Below, in pieces: positions 6,693-14,997 of a DNA stretch of 64,000 nucleotides; the stretch's first letter is position 1; every line of letters begins with the position of its first letter. Origin of the DNA: Priestia aryabhattai B8W22 (GTDB taxonomy: Bacteria > Bacillota > Bacilli > Bacillales > Bacillaceae_H); NCBI RefSeq assembly GCF_000956595.1, contig NZ_JYOO01000003.1, forward strand, positions 62,001-126,000, read 5' to 3'. Under the pieces are notes generated by a model that worked only from the letters and a program-made list of their open reading frames with translations, was not told the DNA's origin and searched no databases. The translations under genes were made by a program, and so were the position numbers.

Positions 6693-8867
6693 GTTTTCAT
6701 TACTTATTTCTTCTGCTCCTAGCTCTTTGGCTAAGTGAACAACCGATTGATTGATTTTCCATACGTAATAAATGTTATGCAGCAGCTGCAGATGCTGTAA
6801 GTTTCTTGATTGAACGGACGTATCAAAATAATCTAAAGATTGTTCAATTTTTTGTCTGACATCTTCAAGCGTATATACATACGTTCCTCTTTCTCCTCGC
6901 AGCGCTTTTTCAAGCTGAGAAAAATTGCTTGCCACTTTCTCTTCCACTTCCTTGACTACACCATGAAATTCTGCTTCCTTATAAAAAGCTTCGTTTCTAG
7001 TAGAAGATGCCACCAAATGCTTGGCGTAATAATTAATAGCGGTAAAGACGGTCAAAAATTGCTGAAGGCGTGAACGGCCAACGAAACCTTTGATAATAGG
7101 ATCTGAGTCAACATGAAGCTGTTTTAGCTTTTTTTCTAATTCCATTCCTTTATCAGCTAAATTGGCAAACGCATACTGATTCGTAAAACGATGCAAATAA
7201 GTGTGAACAAATTCTTTTAAAGCCGCTACGTATTCTACTGACGTGTCGGTTATTTTATCTCTTGTTCTTTTAGGAAACACAAGAGCAGATACGGCTAAGC
7301 CAATTCCAACTCCTACGACTGTGTCTAATACGCGAGCCAGCAATAAACTCTCTGAAATTCCCCCAAGAAGCATGTCATACATAAAGGCCAGCATCATTGT
7401 AATCCAAAAGCTCATAAACGAGTACGTAATGGGAAAGAAATAAAAAGCCATAAACACGCAGATAAAAAGCAGCGTTATTTCAAGTATTCCCGGTGAGACA
7501 AAGCTTGCGACAACAAAGCCCACAGCTGCTCCTAAAAGCGTGCCTACACTTCGCTGTACAGCTTTTACAAACGTACTTCCTATCGTTTCTGTACCAAGAA
7601 GCACTAAATAGCCTGCTAAGAGCGCCCAATATTGGTGCGATGGAGACAGAAAAGAGCCAAATATTAAGGTCGCAACAGCAGTGATGACCGCTTGAATAGA
7701 CTTTTTCGTAGACGGTTTTAATCCTGTTTCTTCTTCTTTACTCTCATCGTCTTCTTTTTCTTCCGCTTCTTTTTGAGGCTGTTTTTCTTGCTTCACAATT
7801 GCTTGCTGCAGCTCATAGGCTTCATCAATCACGTGATTTGATATCGTTTCGATACGGCGGATTAAGTAAAGCCAGTCTTTATACCTTTTGTCTTGAGGTT
7901 CGAGTTCACTTAATTTTTGGCGCAGCTCTTGCAGATGCTGAGCTGCATCTGCTAGTGAATGAGTAGAATTTCCATTTAATACCTCTGCTTCGCGAATCGA
8001 TTCCACTAGCTTTAACAGCAGCTGCTGAATATCAAAATGATTAAATGCCTTTAATTCACTGAGTTTTCGAATTGCCGGGGAATATGTCTGAAGCAGCATA
8101 ACTATATCAAATACATAAAGGCGCATTTGTTCAGCTGTGACGCCAGGCCATATGTCGTGAGGATCTGTATTGCCAAGCTCTTCTGATGCCACACGGGCAT
8201 ACTCCGCTAGTTTTTTAATATTGCGGTTGTATTGTTTAATTTGAGCAGGTTCAATTTGTTTCTTTTGAATTAACTCAATAATTAAATCAAGCACCAAATT
8301 CACTTGAATATGAAACGATTTCATTGAAGATCTCAGCACGTTGGCAGGTCGGTCTTTAAAGATGACAAAATTATAGATAAATGCACAGCAGGCTCCTACT
8401 ATAACGCCAGCTAACAGCCACGGCAGCTGAGAAAATGTAACGTGTAAAATAGAAGCAAAATAAAACGACATAAATGCTACCATCGACAGAGAGAAATAGC
8501 GAATACCAAATTTCTGTAAATAAAAAGACAAAAACACTAGCAGAACGAGAAAAACATTTTCTGCTTGTCCATATTGTGATAGAAACGAGCCAATGCCGAG
8601 AGAAACGGCGCTAGAAAGTGCTACTAAGCCTGTGGTCACTTTTTTTGCTTTTGTTGTTTCATCATTCACAACCAATATACCCATCAGGCCGATTACGCCC
8701 GATAAAATAGCAGCGGTAATTTGTGAGCTTCCCGCTGCTTTTAATACGATCAGCATAATAACGACCGCTGTAATTACGCTGATCGTAGCTTTAGAAGCCG
8801 TTTTGAGCCTTTTTCGTCCAGGATCTGCAGCGACTAAGCGGCTAAACCAATATGAGAAAATAAACAC
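6690..8867 (-). CDS. FUSC family membrane protein (putative aromatic compound exporter)
   Basis: A 725-residue protein with two blocks of membrane segments (about residues 25-160 and 390-545), each followed by a long helical cytoplasmic part, the layout of FUSC/YccS-type proteins related to the p-hydroxybenzoic acid efflux AaeB family. A charged linker rich in Glu and Lys (about residues 355-385) separates the halves. The start is GTG at 8867 close to AAAGGAGAG; no later in-frame start has a good ribosome binding site. The substrate cannot be told. It is a single-gene unit sharing a terminator with the small membrane protein. Confidence 0.85.
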   Translation of the reverse strand: MFIFSYWFSRLVAADPGRKRLKTASKATISVITAVVIMLIVLKAAGSSQITAAILSGVIGLMGILVVNDETTKAKKVTTGLVALSSAVSLGIGSFLSQYGQAENVFLVLLVFLSFYLQKFGIRYFSLSMVAFMSFYFASILHVTFSQLPWLLAGVIVGACCAFIYNFVIFKDRPANVLRSSMKSFHIQVNLVLDLIIELIQKKQIEPAQIKQYNRNIKKLAEYARVASEELGNTDPHDIWPGVTAEQMRLYVFDIVMLLQTYSPAIRKLSELKAFNHFDIQQLLLKLVESIREAEVLNGNSTHSLADAAQHLQELRQKLSELEPQDKRYKDWLYLIRRIETISNHVIDEAYELQQAIVKQEKQPQKEAEEKEDDESKEEETGLKPSTKKSIQAVITAVATLIFGSFLSPSHQYWALLAGYLVLLGTETIGSTFVKAVQRSVGTLLGAAVGFVVASFVSPGILEITLLFICVFMAFYFFPITYSFMSFWITMMLAFMYDMLLGGISESLLLARVLDTVVGVGIGLAVSALVFPKRTRDKITDTSVEYVAALKEFVHTYLHRFTNQYAFANLADKGMELEKKLKQLHVDSDPIIKGFVGRSRLQQFLTVFTAINYYAKHLVASSTRNEAFYKEAEFHGVVKEVEEKVASNFSQLEKALRGERGTYVYTLEDVRQKIEQSLDYFDTSVQSRNLQHLQLLHNIYYVWKINQSVVHLAKELGAEEISNEN

Positions 8868-9002
8868 CCTCTCCTTTCGTGCTGTAGAGTTCTTTGCAGA
8901 AAGAGTAATATTATTACTTATACCCTTTTTTATTCTTTTCTATCGTATGTAAGCACGTTTTTCCACTATAACATTGCGAACGGCTAGAGAGCTAAACAAA
9001 TG

Positions 9003-9042
9003 CTTAAAAACACATCTGTTTTCTGTCAGATGTGTTTTTAAG
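9003..9042 (-). terminator. Rho-independent terminator
   Basis: CACATCTG and CAGATGTG arms flanked by AAAAA and TTTTT, just downstream of the secreted protein gene on the minus strand. Confidence 0.85.
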
Positions 9043-9055
9043 AAATAATCGGTCA

Positions 9056-9871
9056 TTACAATGTAAGAGAAGAAATTTCCCATCCGTTTGTTAATGGATT
9101 TCTTTTTAAAGTAAAAACCATCGTTGTCTTTTGTGCCCCTTTATCTTCGTAATAAATAAGACAATCTACGGCGATTTTCTCTTTTGTTTTATACTTTTTT
9201 GCATGAAATAAGTCCGTTTTATAATAAATAGTGGAGATACTATGCAGTTTTGCCCATAGCTTATGCTCTTGCTTTACGCGCAAAACCGGCTGCATTAAGG
9301 CATCGTCATCTTGCTTTAATCCGGTTAAAAACATATTGACGACTTCTGCCGGCTCAGCTTTTAATGCATATTCATCAAGCTTTCCTCCTGCTTTTAATAC
9401 CATTAACTGATGACCTGGATCCACATTTTGAGACTTGTGAGTCGTACTCCCCGCAAAATGAATGCAAAAATGACCGGGGAACCCATTGTCGAGCGCGCCG
9501 GCTCCGTGAGGCATTCCATTCATGGAAGCTGCAAGCATTTGGCCTTTAAACGGAATAAGAACAGCTCTTCGGTTCCAGCTCCATTTTCCATTATATAAGT
9601 GCTTCATTACTTTCGTATCTTGACGTGTAAGCGGCTGAACATCTGCGTGGTGCGAGCCTGCTCTTCGCTGCACATAAAAGTAAAAACCGGTTTCTACATC
9701 GATCACTTTAAATTTTTTCCCCTTCGGCAGTAAGCTTTCTACACGTTTCCACTTTAATACTTTTCCTGTGTCACTTACTGGAAAGTACGTAAGGTTTTCT
9801 TCTGCTTTCATCTTTTGGGGATGCACAAAAAAACTAATAAGCATAAAGACTAAAATCATTAATTTTGTCAT
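9056..9871 (-). CDS. Secreted protein with HFCIHF motif
   Basis: A 271-residue protein with a Sec-type signal peptide (MTKLMILVFMLISFFVHPQKMKA, probable cleavage near residue 23). The central part carries NGMPHGAGALDNGF and GHFCIHFAGSTTH, a His/Cys motif that recurs in secreted Firmicute proteins and recalls the His-Cys catalytic segment of L,D-transpeptidase-like folds. Assignment to that fold is a guess. The C-terminal third looks like a separate alpha/beta domain (NTF2-like pattern, TIYYKTDLFHAKKY). A cell-wall role is likely but unproven. Confidence 0.65.
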   Translation of the reverse strand: MTKLMILVFMLISFFVHPQKMKAEENLTYFPVSDTGKVLKWKRVESLLPKGKKFKVIDVETGFYFYVQRRAGSHHADVQPLTRQDTKVMKHLYNGKWSWNRRAVLIPFKGQMLAASMNGMPHGAGALDNGFPGHFCIHFAGSTTHKSQNVDPGHQLMVLKAGGKLDEYALKAEPAEVVNMFLTGLKQDDDALMQPVLRVKQEHKLWAKLHSISTIYYKTDLFHAKKYKTKEKIAVDCLIYYEDKGAQKTTMVFTLKRNPLTNGWEISSLTL

Positions 9872-10050
9872 TGTCTACCCTCGTTACCTTGTAGTTTCTC
9901 TATGTAATATGCGAAAGTACACATACAATTATAAATAGAAATTTTTACACGCTCGGCTCATGGAAAATAATACAAAAAAAGAGCTTGTGAATCCTATACA
10001 TTAAACGGTTCATTTTATTCATACTAACAGGTGAAAGCGAGGTATATGAT

Positions 10051-10989
10051 ATGAATTTCACTTGGATGGTTGGACTTTTAATGCTCATTCAACCTCTTTC
10101 TACACAAGACCACCTATCTATTACTCATGACGGTAAACCAATTGAACGGATTGAACGGGACAAAGTGGCAGTACCTCTTCTTCCTGTACCTATGGTTGAT
10201 CATGATCGATACAATCTTCTTCTAAAAGAATTGGATAAAAAAACATATAGAGAGCCCCTAAATGCCCGCATTGATAAAAGCGGACAAATTGTTCCTGAGC
10301 AAGCGGGTGTCAAACTATATCATAAAGATTTTGCGGAGAAATTTTATACTTATTTTTTTAACGGCGGTACGTCAACACTAGAAATCCCGACGCTTCCTGT
10401 TCCGCCTCGCGTGGATAAGGAGCTGCTTGCAACAATTCGCATTAAGCAAATCGGTCATTATCATACGGTATTTAATCCTCATAATAAAAATCGTTCTCAC
10501 AATATTTCTCTCGCGGCTGAATCACTAGACAGCAGCGTCATATTTCCTGGGGAAGTTTTCTCTTTTAATCAAACCGTTGGAAAAAGAACGGCATCAAAAG
10601 GGTATATGCGTGCGCCAATCATTGTAAAAGGAGAGTATTCTGAAGGAGTTGGAGGAGGAATTTGCCAAGTTTCTTCTACCTTATTTAACGCCGTCGATAA
10701 CGCTGGTGTCACAATTACGCAGCGCTACTCACACAGCCGCAGTGTTTCCTACGTACCTCCTGGGCGAGACGCTACCGTCAGCTGGTATGGACCTGACTTT
10801 CATTTTAAAAATACGTACAGTGATCCTTTGTTGATTCGAGCGCAGGTACACGGGGGAGTCGTAAGCGTGGCCGTTTACTCTACTGATGCGATTGAATATA
10901 AGCCTCGCCGCGTGCCTTGGGCTTCTATTGATCAATTGCCGAAAGAGAAAAAAATTGAATCGCATGTTGATACTGAGCCTGCTGATTAA
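10051..10989 (+). CDS. VanW family protein
   Basis: A 312-residue protein with a short hydrophobic N-terminus (export signal or anchor). The VanW domain covers about residues 145-285, with PGEVFSFNQTVGKRT, GGGICQVSSTLFNA and the HSRSVSYVPPGRDATV segment, all hallmark motifs. The family is found beside vancomycin resistance genes but also widely in Bacillus as a cell-envelope protein of unknown function; nothing here points to glycopeptide resistance. Ribosome binding site AAAGCGAGG. Single gene with its own terminator. Confidence 0.88.
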   Translation: MNFTWMVGLLMLIQPLSTQDHLSITHDGKPIERIERDKVAVPLLPVPMVDHDRYNLLLKELDKKTYREPLNARIDKSGQIVPEQAGVKLYHKDFAEKFYTYFFNGGTSTLEIPTLPVPPRVDKELLATIRIKQIGHYHTVFNPHNKNRSHNISLAAESLDSSVIFPGEVFSFNQTVGKRTASKGYMRAPIIVKGEYSEGVGGGICQVSSTLFNAVDNAGVTITQRYSHSRSVSYVPPGRDATVSWYGPDFHFKNTYSDPLLIRAQVHGGVVSVAVYSTDAIEYKPRRVPWASIDQLPKEKKIESHVDTEPAD

Positions 10990-11018
10990 TCATCTCTTCC
11001 AGCTTTTTATAACGAACA

Positions 11019-11052
11019 CAAAAAAGCCTAAAGGGTATCCTTTAGGCTATTC
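11019..11052. terminator. Bidirectional terminator
   Basis: AGCCTAAAGG and CCTTTAGGCT arms around GTAT, preceded by six A, between the VanW gene and the convergent YjcZ-type gene. Confidence 0.85.
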
Positions 11053-11062
11053 AGTGATATAA

Positions 11063-11185
11063 TTAGCAGCCGTAGTAGCCACCGTAACCACCGCTATAAC
11101 AACTACATCCGATAATTACTAATAGAATAAATAATACAACTAATAAAGCGAAACCAGAACCAAATCCACATCCAGCATTAGACAT
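11063..11185 (-). CDS. YjcZ family small sporulation protein
   Basis: A 40-residue protein, MSNAGCGFGSGFALLVVLFI then LLVIIGCSCYSGG and a Gly/Tyr-rich tail. The pattern GxGFGxGFALxVVLFILLxII is that of the YjcZ/SscA-type small spore-associated proteins. One membrane segment covers residues 12-26. GGGAG lies about 8 bases before the ATG. In B. subtilis such proteins are made late in sporulation in the forespore or coat. The Cys residues and the Gly-Gly-Tyr tail are additions to the core family pattern. Confidence 0.82.
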   Translation of the reverse strand: MSNAGCGFGSGFALLVVLFILLVIIGCSCYSGGYGGYYGC

Positions 11186-11373
11186 ATAAGCACTCCCTTT
11201 CAACGTGATTTTCTGTTGCTAAAACAAAGAAGGTTCAAACATGGGGTGTTTCTCATGGATAGCTTATTGTATGTCTGCCTAGACGTTTTGGTTTGCTTTT
11301 TTGCTCATTTTTTAAAAATTGGGCTTGTTTTCGTCTTTACAACTCGGAAAATGCAATTTCGTAAAAGTAAAGC

Positions 11374-11886
11374 TCATTTCCACTCTTCCTTTAAAACCGC
11401 GTAATAATATTCATCCCACCATCCTTTTTCAGTTGGAATACATTTTTTAAAATACCCTTCTCTTCTCATCCCGATCTTTTCCATAACACGATAAGAAGAC
11501 GTATTCTCAGGTTGACAAGTAGCAATAATCCGATGGAGGTTCATTGTATTAAAGGCGTAGTCCACGATTGCTTTTGCCGCTTCTGACGCATATCCTTTCT
11601 GATGATAGAGAGAATTAAATACCCAGCCAATTTCATAAGTATGGTCCCCAAAATAGTTGAAAAAGACGATATGACCAATTAGGATTTTTTCGTTTTTTAA
11701 TACAACTGGAAAATTTTTAATATTTTCTTCCATATTTTCATTTACAAATTTCTTCGCATCATCCTTACTAAAAACACCTTCTGGTATGTACTTCATGACA
11801 TGAACATCAGATGTATATGCGTAGACATCTTGCCAATCTTCATAGTTAAATTTGCGTATTAGTAATCTGTTAGTCTCAATATTCAT
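11374..11886 (-). CDS. GNAT family N-acetyltransferase (RimJ/RimL-like)
   Basis: A 170-residue protein. The opening IETNRLLIRKFNYEDW and the acetyl-CoA binding segment YHQKGYASEAAKAIVDYAF (about residues 95-113) plus HRIIATCQPENTSSYRVMEK and IGMRREG are typical of the RimJ/RimL branch, which acetylates N-terminal amines of proteins or small amines. AGGGGAGATC precedes the ATG. It stands alone, and the true substrate cannot be told from sequence. Confidence 0.9.
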   Translation of the reverse strand: MNIETNRLLIRKFNYEDWQDVYAYTSDVHVMKYIPEGVFSKDDAKKFVNENMEENIKNFPVVLKNEKILIGHIVFFNYFGDHTYEIGWVFNSLYHQKGYASEAAKAIVDYAFNTMNLHRIIATCQPENTSSYRVMEKIGMRREGYFKKCIPTEKGWWDEYYYAVLKEEWK

Positions 11887-11965
11887 GTCGATCTCCCCTA
11901 TCTCAAAGCTATCTTTCTATACGTTTGTTTCGATAGTAAAGAGATAAACACCTCTTTGCACCAAG

Positions 11966-12193
11966 TTACTGTTGTTTTTGTTGCCGCTTCTTTAAAAGAA
12001 GATAAAGGGACTCTGCGAAAAAGAAAAATAAAAGAGAAAAAAGGACAAATAATTCGGCCACTTCCATTACACGAAACGGGCTTAATGCATTGTATAGTGC
12101 CTGCAGTACGTTCGTTCCTTGAAAAAGATCAATTCCTACAGAAAGAGCGATCACAGATCCAAATAGCAGCAGGCTAACTCCAATAATTTTCAT
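11966..12193 (-). CDS. Small membrane protein
   Basis: A 75-residue protein (MKIIGVSLLLFGSVIALSVG) with two hydrophobic segments near residues 4-22 and 46-66 and a basic Gln-rich tail (KKRQQKQQ). I chose ATG 12193 because GAGGAG gives 8-base spacing to it. No family is recognised. It is upstream and divergent from the ger remnant. Confidence 0.55.
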   Translation of the reverse strand: MKIIGVSLLLFGSVIALSVGIDLFQGTNVLQALYNALSPFRVMEVAELFVLFSLLFFFFAESLYLLLKKRQQKQQ

Positions 12194-12339
12194 TCCTTTC
12201 ACTCCTCACCTAATCGTTACTTACCTCATAGGTTCGTCATTTTCATTTACCGTCATGCAAAAGATGATTTGTTAAAAATTACATAATTATACGGTTTTTG
12301 GTCAAATTAATAAAAAATACAGTAAGGGTGCTTTCATTT

Positions 12340-12486
12340 ATGCCTTCGTTCTTTAAAAATCAAAAATCTACAAATAATCTTCGCTCTCAGGCAAATCAAA
12401 CAAGCAGTGAACAAGCAGAGTCTTCTTTTAAGAATTTGCTTTCTGAGAACCTTACCTTTATTAATAGGTACAGCTACTTTATTTAA
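12340..12486 (+). CDS. Short frame, possible N-terminal stub of a GerA-type protein
   Basis: A 48-residue frame from ATG 12340 (weak AAGGGTG ribosome binding site). MPSFFKNQKSTNNLRSQ and the Ser/Gln-rich run that follows could be the hydrophilic N-terminus of a GerXA subunit, with SENLTFI matching the family's start of the first domain. It is overlapped by the GerXB C-terminal remnant in the next phase. An internal deletion joining the start of gerXA to the end of gerXB would explain both; this is inference. Confidence 0.35.
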   Translation: MPSFFKNQKSTNNLRSQANQTSSEQAESSFKNLLSENLTFINRYSYFI

Positions 12487-12673
12487 AATTAAATCGCCTT
12501 CACGTCTAGCGTATCCTTTAGGTATCATTGTGTTATTTTTGTCGATTACAATCGCTAGTAATTTTCAAGAACACCTTTATGAAGGGCTGCACGTAGCGAG
12601 ATTTCTTTTACATATGCCGCTATTTTCTATCGTACCTATACTGCTTCTGATTATCGCCTTTTTGAAAAAATAG
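12440..12673 (+). pseudogene. Truncated germinant receptor subunit B (C-terminal remnant)
   Basis: The frame reads LPLLIGTATLFKIKSPSRLA, then YPLGIIVLFLSITIASNFQEH and a last membrane segment ending LLLIIAFLKK. This matches the last two membrane segments of GerAB/spore germination permeases (about 75 of roughly 365 residues), including the FKIK turn also seen in the intact B gene at 17686. No start codon suits it, and the first eight membrane segments are absent. It is a deletion remnant of a gerA-type operon. Confidence 0.65.
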
Positions 12674-12744
12674 GAAGAAGCAGCACAGATAGTATATCTC
12701 TAATAAATAGAAAAAATAGCGTTAAAATTATCGAGGTGATGTTC

Positions 12745-12873
12745 GTGTATATATGGTTTTATGATCATTTTGTTAATACCATCTTATTTCCGCTTACTTG
12801 TATCATGCTAGTGTGCCTATCACTAGGGCTGTATGCATACGTTAAGCTAAAAAAAATGAAAAGTGAAGAATAG
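12745..12873 (+). CDS. 42-residue single-pass membrane protein
   Basis: Starts at GTG 12745, 6 bases after GAGGTG (12733-12738): MYIWFYDHFVNTILFPLTC, then a hydrophobic stretch and a basic tail (YVKLKKMKSEE). One membrane helix covers about residues 12-33. It lies 70 bases downstream of the ger remnant, in the same direction, so it may be a surviving small partner of that operon. It converges on the antiporter gene with only 16 bases between. Confidence 0.55.
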   Translation: MYIWFYDHFVNTILFPLTCIMLVCLSLGLYAYVKLKKMKSEE

Positions 12874-12889
12874 ATAGCTACTCCCTCAT

Positions 12890-14290
12890 TTAAAACAAGA
12901 AAGATACAACAAGATAGAAAGCAACTGTTATTCCCGCTGCAATTAAAGCTGGCTTTAATTTATATTTGGCATATTCAATAACAGATAAATCTAATATTTT
13001 GGCGATGGTATTCGTATCGTCGCTCAAAGGTGAAGAAAATGCTCCAAAGGAACCGCTTGCAAACACCGCACCGATAATTAATGGCAAAGAAAGATCTGCA
13101 GAACTTGCAAGCGATACGCCAAGCGGCATTAAAATTCCCCACGTTCCCCAAGCAGATCCGATAAAGTAAGAAATAGCAGCTCCAAAGATAAACATAAAAG
13201 GAGTGACAAACATTTGAGGAATCCACTTAGAATGTGCCGTCACAAAATTTGAAAAACCTAAGTCTTCTGTAACAGCGGATAATCCCCATACTACCGATAA
13301 CAGCAGAATAACGGACATTAAGTCATTACCTCCTGTGATAAAACCATTAAGCAAATTCTGTAATGTAAAGCGCTGAAACAAGAAAAAAATGAGGGTAATT
13401 AACGTAGTGATAATTAAAGCTACTACCATCGCTTCTAACACGTCTGCTTTAATAAATGCTTCAAAAAAGCTGTGGCTCTTATGATGTCCACTCCACCATG
13501 TTAAAAGTAAGGTAAGTGAAATCACAACAAGTAAAGGTACTAACAAATTCCAAGGCTTAGAAGGCAAATCCTTCGACACGCAAGGATGACAATCATGCCA
13601 ATCTTTTTCGTCTTCTTCCTCGAGCTTCATAGGAGCGGTAGATGTTGAATGATGAAAAAAGCTGAAATAAATCCCTACTAAAATAATCACAATCGAAAAG
13701 AAATTATAAGGAATGCTTTGAATGAATAAAGAATAAGCGTCTTGTTTTATGCCTTGATGATCAATTGCCATTTGAATGATTGATACCATATATCCTACAA
13801 ATGCCGTTGCCACGGGAATTAAGACGATAACAGGGGTAGCAGTTGTTTCAATAACAAACCCTAGCTCTGCTGTCGTCATTTTCACTTTTTTCAGCAGCGC
13901 TCTCATGATGGGCGCGATCGTCACAAAACGAAATGTGGGAGCACTAAATGTTCCAATAGTTGAAACATAGGTTAAAATAAGTGCTTTTTTTCTTGTATCA
14001 ATTCTTTCTGCAGCTGTTTCCACAAAACCTTTAACTCCTCCAGCAATCTTAATCATTCCGATAAGCCCTGAAAACGCGTACAAAAAGACGACGATTTCTA
14101 TATTACTTTTATTTCTAAGAGCTTGTACAACGTAGTGAAGTAGCTTTTCAACACCTCCGACAATCGAATGATCAATCAAATAAGCACCTACTAATAAGCC
14201 TAAAAACAACCCTGGCAACACTTGTTTGGTGAAAATAGCTATTGGAATAACAATTAAAAACGGTATAATTGAAAACCAACTAGATTCCAT
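12890..14290 (-). CDS. NhaC-type Na+/H+ antiporter family transporter
   Basis: A 466-residue protein of about 11-12 membrane segments starting MESSWFSIIPF; ATG 14290 is 7 bases after AGGGGAG. The repeated motifs TIGTFSAPTFRFVTIAPIMR and GTWGILMPLGVSLA with FGAFSSPLSDDTNTIAKI near the C-terminus are those of the NhaC branch of the ion transporter superfamily. A hydrophilic loop with HDCHPC (about residues 242-248) is unusual. Substrate may be Na+/H+ or an amino acid; no regulatory element was found to decide. Single gene. Confidence 0.82.
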   Translation of the reverse strand: MESSWFSIIPFLIVIPIAIFTKQVLPGLFLGLLVGAYLIDHSIVGGVEKLLHYVVQALRNKSNIEIVVFLYAFSGLIGMIKIAGGVKGFVETAAERIDTRKKALILTYVSTIGTFSAPTFRFVTIAPIMRALLKKVKMTTAELGFVIETTATPVIVLIPVATAFVGYMVSIIQMAIDHQGIKQDAYSLFIQSIPYNFFSIVIILVGIYFSFFHHSTSTAPMKLEEEDEKDWHDCHPCVSKDLPSKPWNLLVPLLVVISLTLLLTWWSGHHKSHSFFEAFIKADVLEAMVVALIITTLITLIFFLFQRFTLQNLLNGFITGGNDLMSVILLLSVVWGLSAVTEDLGFSNFVTAHSKWIPQMFVTPFMFIFGAAISYFIGSAWGTWGILMPLGVSLASSADLSLPLIIGAVFASGSFGAFSSPLSDDTNTIAKILDLSVIEYAKYKLKPALIAAGITVAFYLVVSFLF

Positions 14291-14467
14291 AGGACTCTCC
14301 CCTATCTTAAAAACCATATTAGATGTCTTCACGTATCGTTCATTAGCTTTTAATGTAACCCCAATAATATGTGTATATTCATGAAAACAACGCGTATAAA
14401 CAGCACTGCTTTAATAAACTATTTCTGATTAAAAACAGCATCGTAAAAATCTTTATTTCTACAACAA

Positions 14468-14500
14468 AAAAAGCAGTTTGCACATGCAAACTGCTTTTGA
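14468..14500 (-). terminator. Terminator of the tRNA cluster
   Basis: AAAAGCAGTTTGCA and TGCAAACTGCTTTT stem with A/T runs, just downstream of tRNA-Gly on the minus strand. Confidence 0.9.
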
Positions 14501-14505
14501 AAAGA

Positions 14506-14577
14506 AGCGGAAGACGAGGTTCGAACTCGCGACCCCCACCTTGGCAAGGTGGTGTTCTACCACTGAACTACTTCCGC
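14506..14577 (-). tRNA. tRNA-Gly (anticodon GCC)
   Basis: Acceptor stem GCGGAAG/CTTCCGC, D arm with AGTTCAGTGGTAGAACA, anticodon arm CCACC-TTGCCAA-GGTGG, T arm GCGAGTTCGAACCTCGT. No CCA is encoded. It is last in the Trp-Leu-Gly cluster. Confidence 0.97.
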
Positions 14578-14595
14578 GCATATATGAAGTAAAGA

Positions 14596-14677
14596 TGCGG
14601 GTGAAGGGACTTGAACCCCCACGTCATAAGACACTAGATCCTAAGTCTAGCGCGTCTGCCAATTCCGCCACACCCGC
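14596..14677 (-). tRNA. tRNA-Leu (anticodon TAG)
   Basis: Acceptor GCGGGTG/CACCCGC, anticodon arm CTAGA-CTTAGGA-TCTAG, long variable arm as in class II tRNAs, T arm GGGGGTTCAAGTCCCTT. No CCA is encoded. Confidence 0.97.
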
Positions 14678-14703
14678 GTGTGAATTAAGAGATAACTCCA
14701 AAA

Positions 14704-14777
14704 TGGCAGGGGCAGTAGGAATCGAACCCACACTGACGGTTTTGGAGACCGTAGTTCTACCTTTAAACTATGCCCCT
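14704..14777 (-). tRNA. tRNA-Trp (anticodon CCA)
   Basis: Acceptor AGGGGCA/TGCCCCT, anticodon arm ACGGT-CTCCAAA-ACCGT, T arm GTGGGTTCGATTCCTAC. The 3' CCA is encoded (TGG at 14704-14706 on the plus strand), unlike the two tRNAs downstream. It is first in the cluster. Confidence 0.97.
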
Positions 14778-14890
14778 AGAAATGATTTCTTCAAAGAACC
14801 TCGTTTATTAACGACGCTATATTATAATAAAACATATATGTAATTTCGTCAATAGGTCTTTTGATGAATCATAACTAGTACTAGCGGCTT

Positions 14891-14922
14891 CAAAAAAACT
14901 GTGAGGCATATCACAGCTTTTT
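14891..14922 (-). terminator. Rho-independent terminator
   Basis: CTGTGA and TCACAG arms around GGCATA, followed on the minus strand by seven T; downstream of the phospholipase D gene. Confidence 0.75.
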
Positions 14923-14997
14923 ACACATTCCTTTCACCAGCTGCAGTCTTCTTTAATCTTTGCTATTTGTTTTTAGAGACTCTGCTCTAACACAGTA

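Noticed and set aside
10051-10989. Vancomycin resistance role for the VanW family gene
   Set aside because: No vanA/vanH/vanX or vanRS genes are nearby; VanW proteins are common in Bacillus without glycopeptide resistance.
11216-11404. 62-residue plus-strand frame between the YjcZ-type gene and the GNAT gene
   Set aside because: No ribosome binding site, and the end overlaps the 3' end of the GNAT gene in antisense.
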